DNA of 5,537 nt from Nitrososphaerota archaeon. Lineage in GTDB: Archaea > Thermoproteota > Nitrososphaeria > Nitrososphaerales > UBA183. Shown here piece by piece: positions 4,919-5,537 of the stretch. The position numbers were made by a program, and so were the translations under genes. The DNA lies in contig JAFLZE010000068.1 in NCBI GenBank assembly GCA_029785685.1, positions 1 to 5,537 of the forward strand, in the 5' to 3' direction. The notes below the pieces were generated by a model. The model did not search any database. It was not told the origin of the DNA and saw only the letters and a program-made list of their open reading frames with translations. Positions within the stretch are counted from its first letter, which is position 1. Every line of letters starts with the position of its first letter.

Positions 4919-5302
4919 ATGCACCGCCAAGAGGCGCCGGAAGCAGAGAAAGTGACTGATGGGAAGGTACGTGAACGGATTGCTGAGGCAGAAGTGTGGA
5001 GGGAGTACATGACGAAGTTTGCAGATGATCGGATCGCGACCCTGAAGAGTGCTCTGGAGGGTCAGGCTGAGACCCTGGACGACAGCCAGCAGGTCCTAGA
5101 GTCGCTGGACTGGAAGGCGAGCAAGAAGGATTCTCACTTCAGTTGGGTCTGGAACACGGACCGACAGGGTGCCCAGCTCCCAGAGACGGAAAGGGCCGCC
5201 AGGCTGATCGAAGCTGCAAAGAACCACCGCCTTGAGGTTGGCGGATATGTCTACGACCTCTCGGTCGACAGGAAGTTCTTGGGAAGGAGGAAGATCAGAT
5301 GA
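4919..5302 (+). CDS. Unrecognised 127-aa protein
   Basis: The product is 127 aa. The first 60 residues are rich in Glu, Ala, Lys and Arg and strongly helical (ERIAEAEVWREYMTKFADDR), perhaps a short coiled coil. A middle part has WKASKKDSHFSWVWNT (65-80), followed by a helix (ETERAARLIEAAKNH) and a β-like GGYVYDLSVDRKF with a basic end (LGRRKIR). There is no cysteine, signal peptide or membrane segment, and I do not recognise a family. The ATG at 4919 lies 28.5 bases after the shared TATA core, so it is probably leaderless. The stop overlaps the next gene's start as ATGA (5299-5302), so the two products are probably made together and may interact. Control by the divergent AbrB-like regulator is likely from position. 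Confidence 0.75.
   Translation: MHRQEAPEAEKVTDGKVRERIAEAEVWREYMTKFADDRIATLKSALEGQAETLDDSQQVLESLDWKASKKDSHFSWVWNTDRQGAQLPETERAARLIEAAKNHRLEVGGYVYDLSVDRKFLGRRKIR
5286..5290 (+). promoter_or_regulatory. Ribosome binding site of the following gene
   Basis: GGAGG lies eight bases before the ATG at 5299, within the end of the preceding gene. It supports the ATGA-overlap start and coupled translation of the pair. Confidence 0.65.
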
Positions 5303-5537
5303 CCGTGGCGGACCAGCAGCCGGCGGTCCGCTATCTCGCTAGGGTCGAGGAGCTGAGCCCTGGGCTCCTCACTTGCACCCTGCTTCATACTATCACGAAT
5401 CATTCGATGGACCTGAAGCCCCTCGATGGGGTGGTCACCATGCCGGTGAGCCAGGGGGTATACGATGACCTGGTAGTCATGCGCGCACAGGGACATGACC
5501 GTATCAAGGTCGCTTACAGGAGGGGCACGCCAGGTTC
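5299..5537 (+). CDS. Unrecognised protein, N-terminal part (runs off window)
   Basis: Open frame from ATG 5299 to the window end, giving 79 complete codons with no stop. It begins MTVADQQPAVRYLARVEELS and continues with alternating hydrophobic residues (LLTCTLLHTITNHSMDLKPL, then VVTMPVSQGVYDDLVVMRAQ), typical of a β-rich soluble domain. I recognise no family from this fragment. The start is supported by an ATGA overlap with the upstream gene and a GGAGG eight bases before it. Codon use looks like that of its neighbour. The overlap implies coupled expression and perhaps a complex with the 127-aa protein. Confidence 0.7.
   Translation, partial: MTVADQQPAVRYLARVEELSPGLLTCTLLHTITNHSMDLKPLDGVVTMPVSQGVYDDLVVMRAQGHDRIKVAYRRGTPG

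Noticed and set aside
4687..5010. Minus-strand 107-codon frame across the divergent spacer.
   Set aside because: It overlaps the AbrB-like gene in another frame and runs through the divergent promoter and the plus-strand gene; no protein-like pattern.
1..5537. CRISPR array, insertion sequence or rRNA.
   Set aside because: No regularly spaced repeats with unique spacers, no transposase-like frame with terminal inverted repeats, and no rRNA-like segment were seen. The 977-1190 repeats are short, in mixed orientation and irregularly spaced.

Overview
The window looks like archaeal DNA of moderate-to-high GC, most likely part of a plasmid, virus or integrated element rather than a housekeeping chromosome region. 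Three things point to archaea. First genes of transcription units start with little or no leader, 23-29 bases downstream of a TATA-like box with the shared core TTTAAG/CTTAAA. Internal operon genes use ATGA start/stop overlaps, some with a GGAGG ribosome binding site. The protein types (ribbon-helix-helix, AbrB-like, C2H2 zinc finger, zinc ribbon, MCM-like AAA+ ATPase) are the usual set of archaeal mobile elements. I cannot name the lineage.

Layout. At 1-418 (minus) is the N-terminal part of an unrecognised protein that runs off the window. From 3485 down to 567 (minus) runs a tightly packed unit in which each gene is joined to the next by an ATGA overlap: a 51-aa ribbon-helix-helix protein, an 825-aa MCM-like/D5-like AAA+ ATPase (probable replication initiator or helicase), a 72-aa C2H2 zinc-finger protein, and possibly a 25-aa basic peptide. 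Upstream of this unit lie a TATA box and a perfect 18-bp palindrome. At 4555-3629 (minus) is a separate 308-aa zinc-ribbon protein of unknown function, best read from a leaderless GTG start. At 4862-4710 (minus) is a 50-aa AbrB/SpoVT-fold regulator. It is divergent from a plus-strand pair of unrecognised genes (4919-5302 and 5299 to the window end), across a 56-bp spacer whose TTAA core lies exactly midway between the two start codons.

The strongest unexplained signal is an iteron-like cluster. Nine copies of the core CTCGGA (fuller form ATCTCGGAATT), in both orientations, lie within 977-1190, inside the part of the ATPase gene that encodes a low-complexity C-terminal tail. The copies are read in different codon phases, so the conservation is of DNA, not of protein. 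I interpret this as a candidate replication origin or initiator-binding array embedded in the replication gene. The ATPase itself has an altered Walker A loop: the invariant lysine is glycine.

Taken together, the window probably holds the replication and copy-control module of a little-described archaeal replicon: an initiator/helicase, three small DNA-binding proteins, a candidate origin array and several candidate operators. The functional links are inference from context; the sequence features are read directly.
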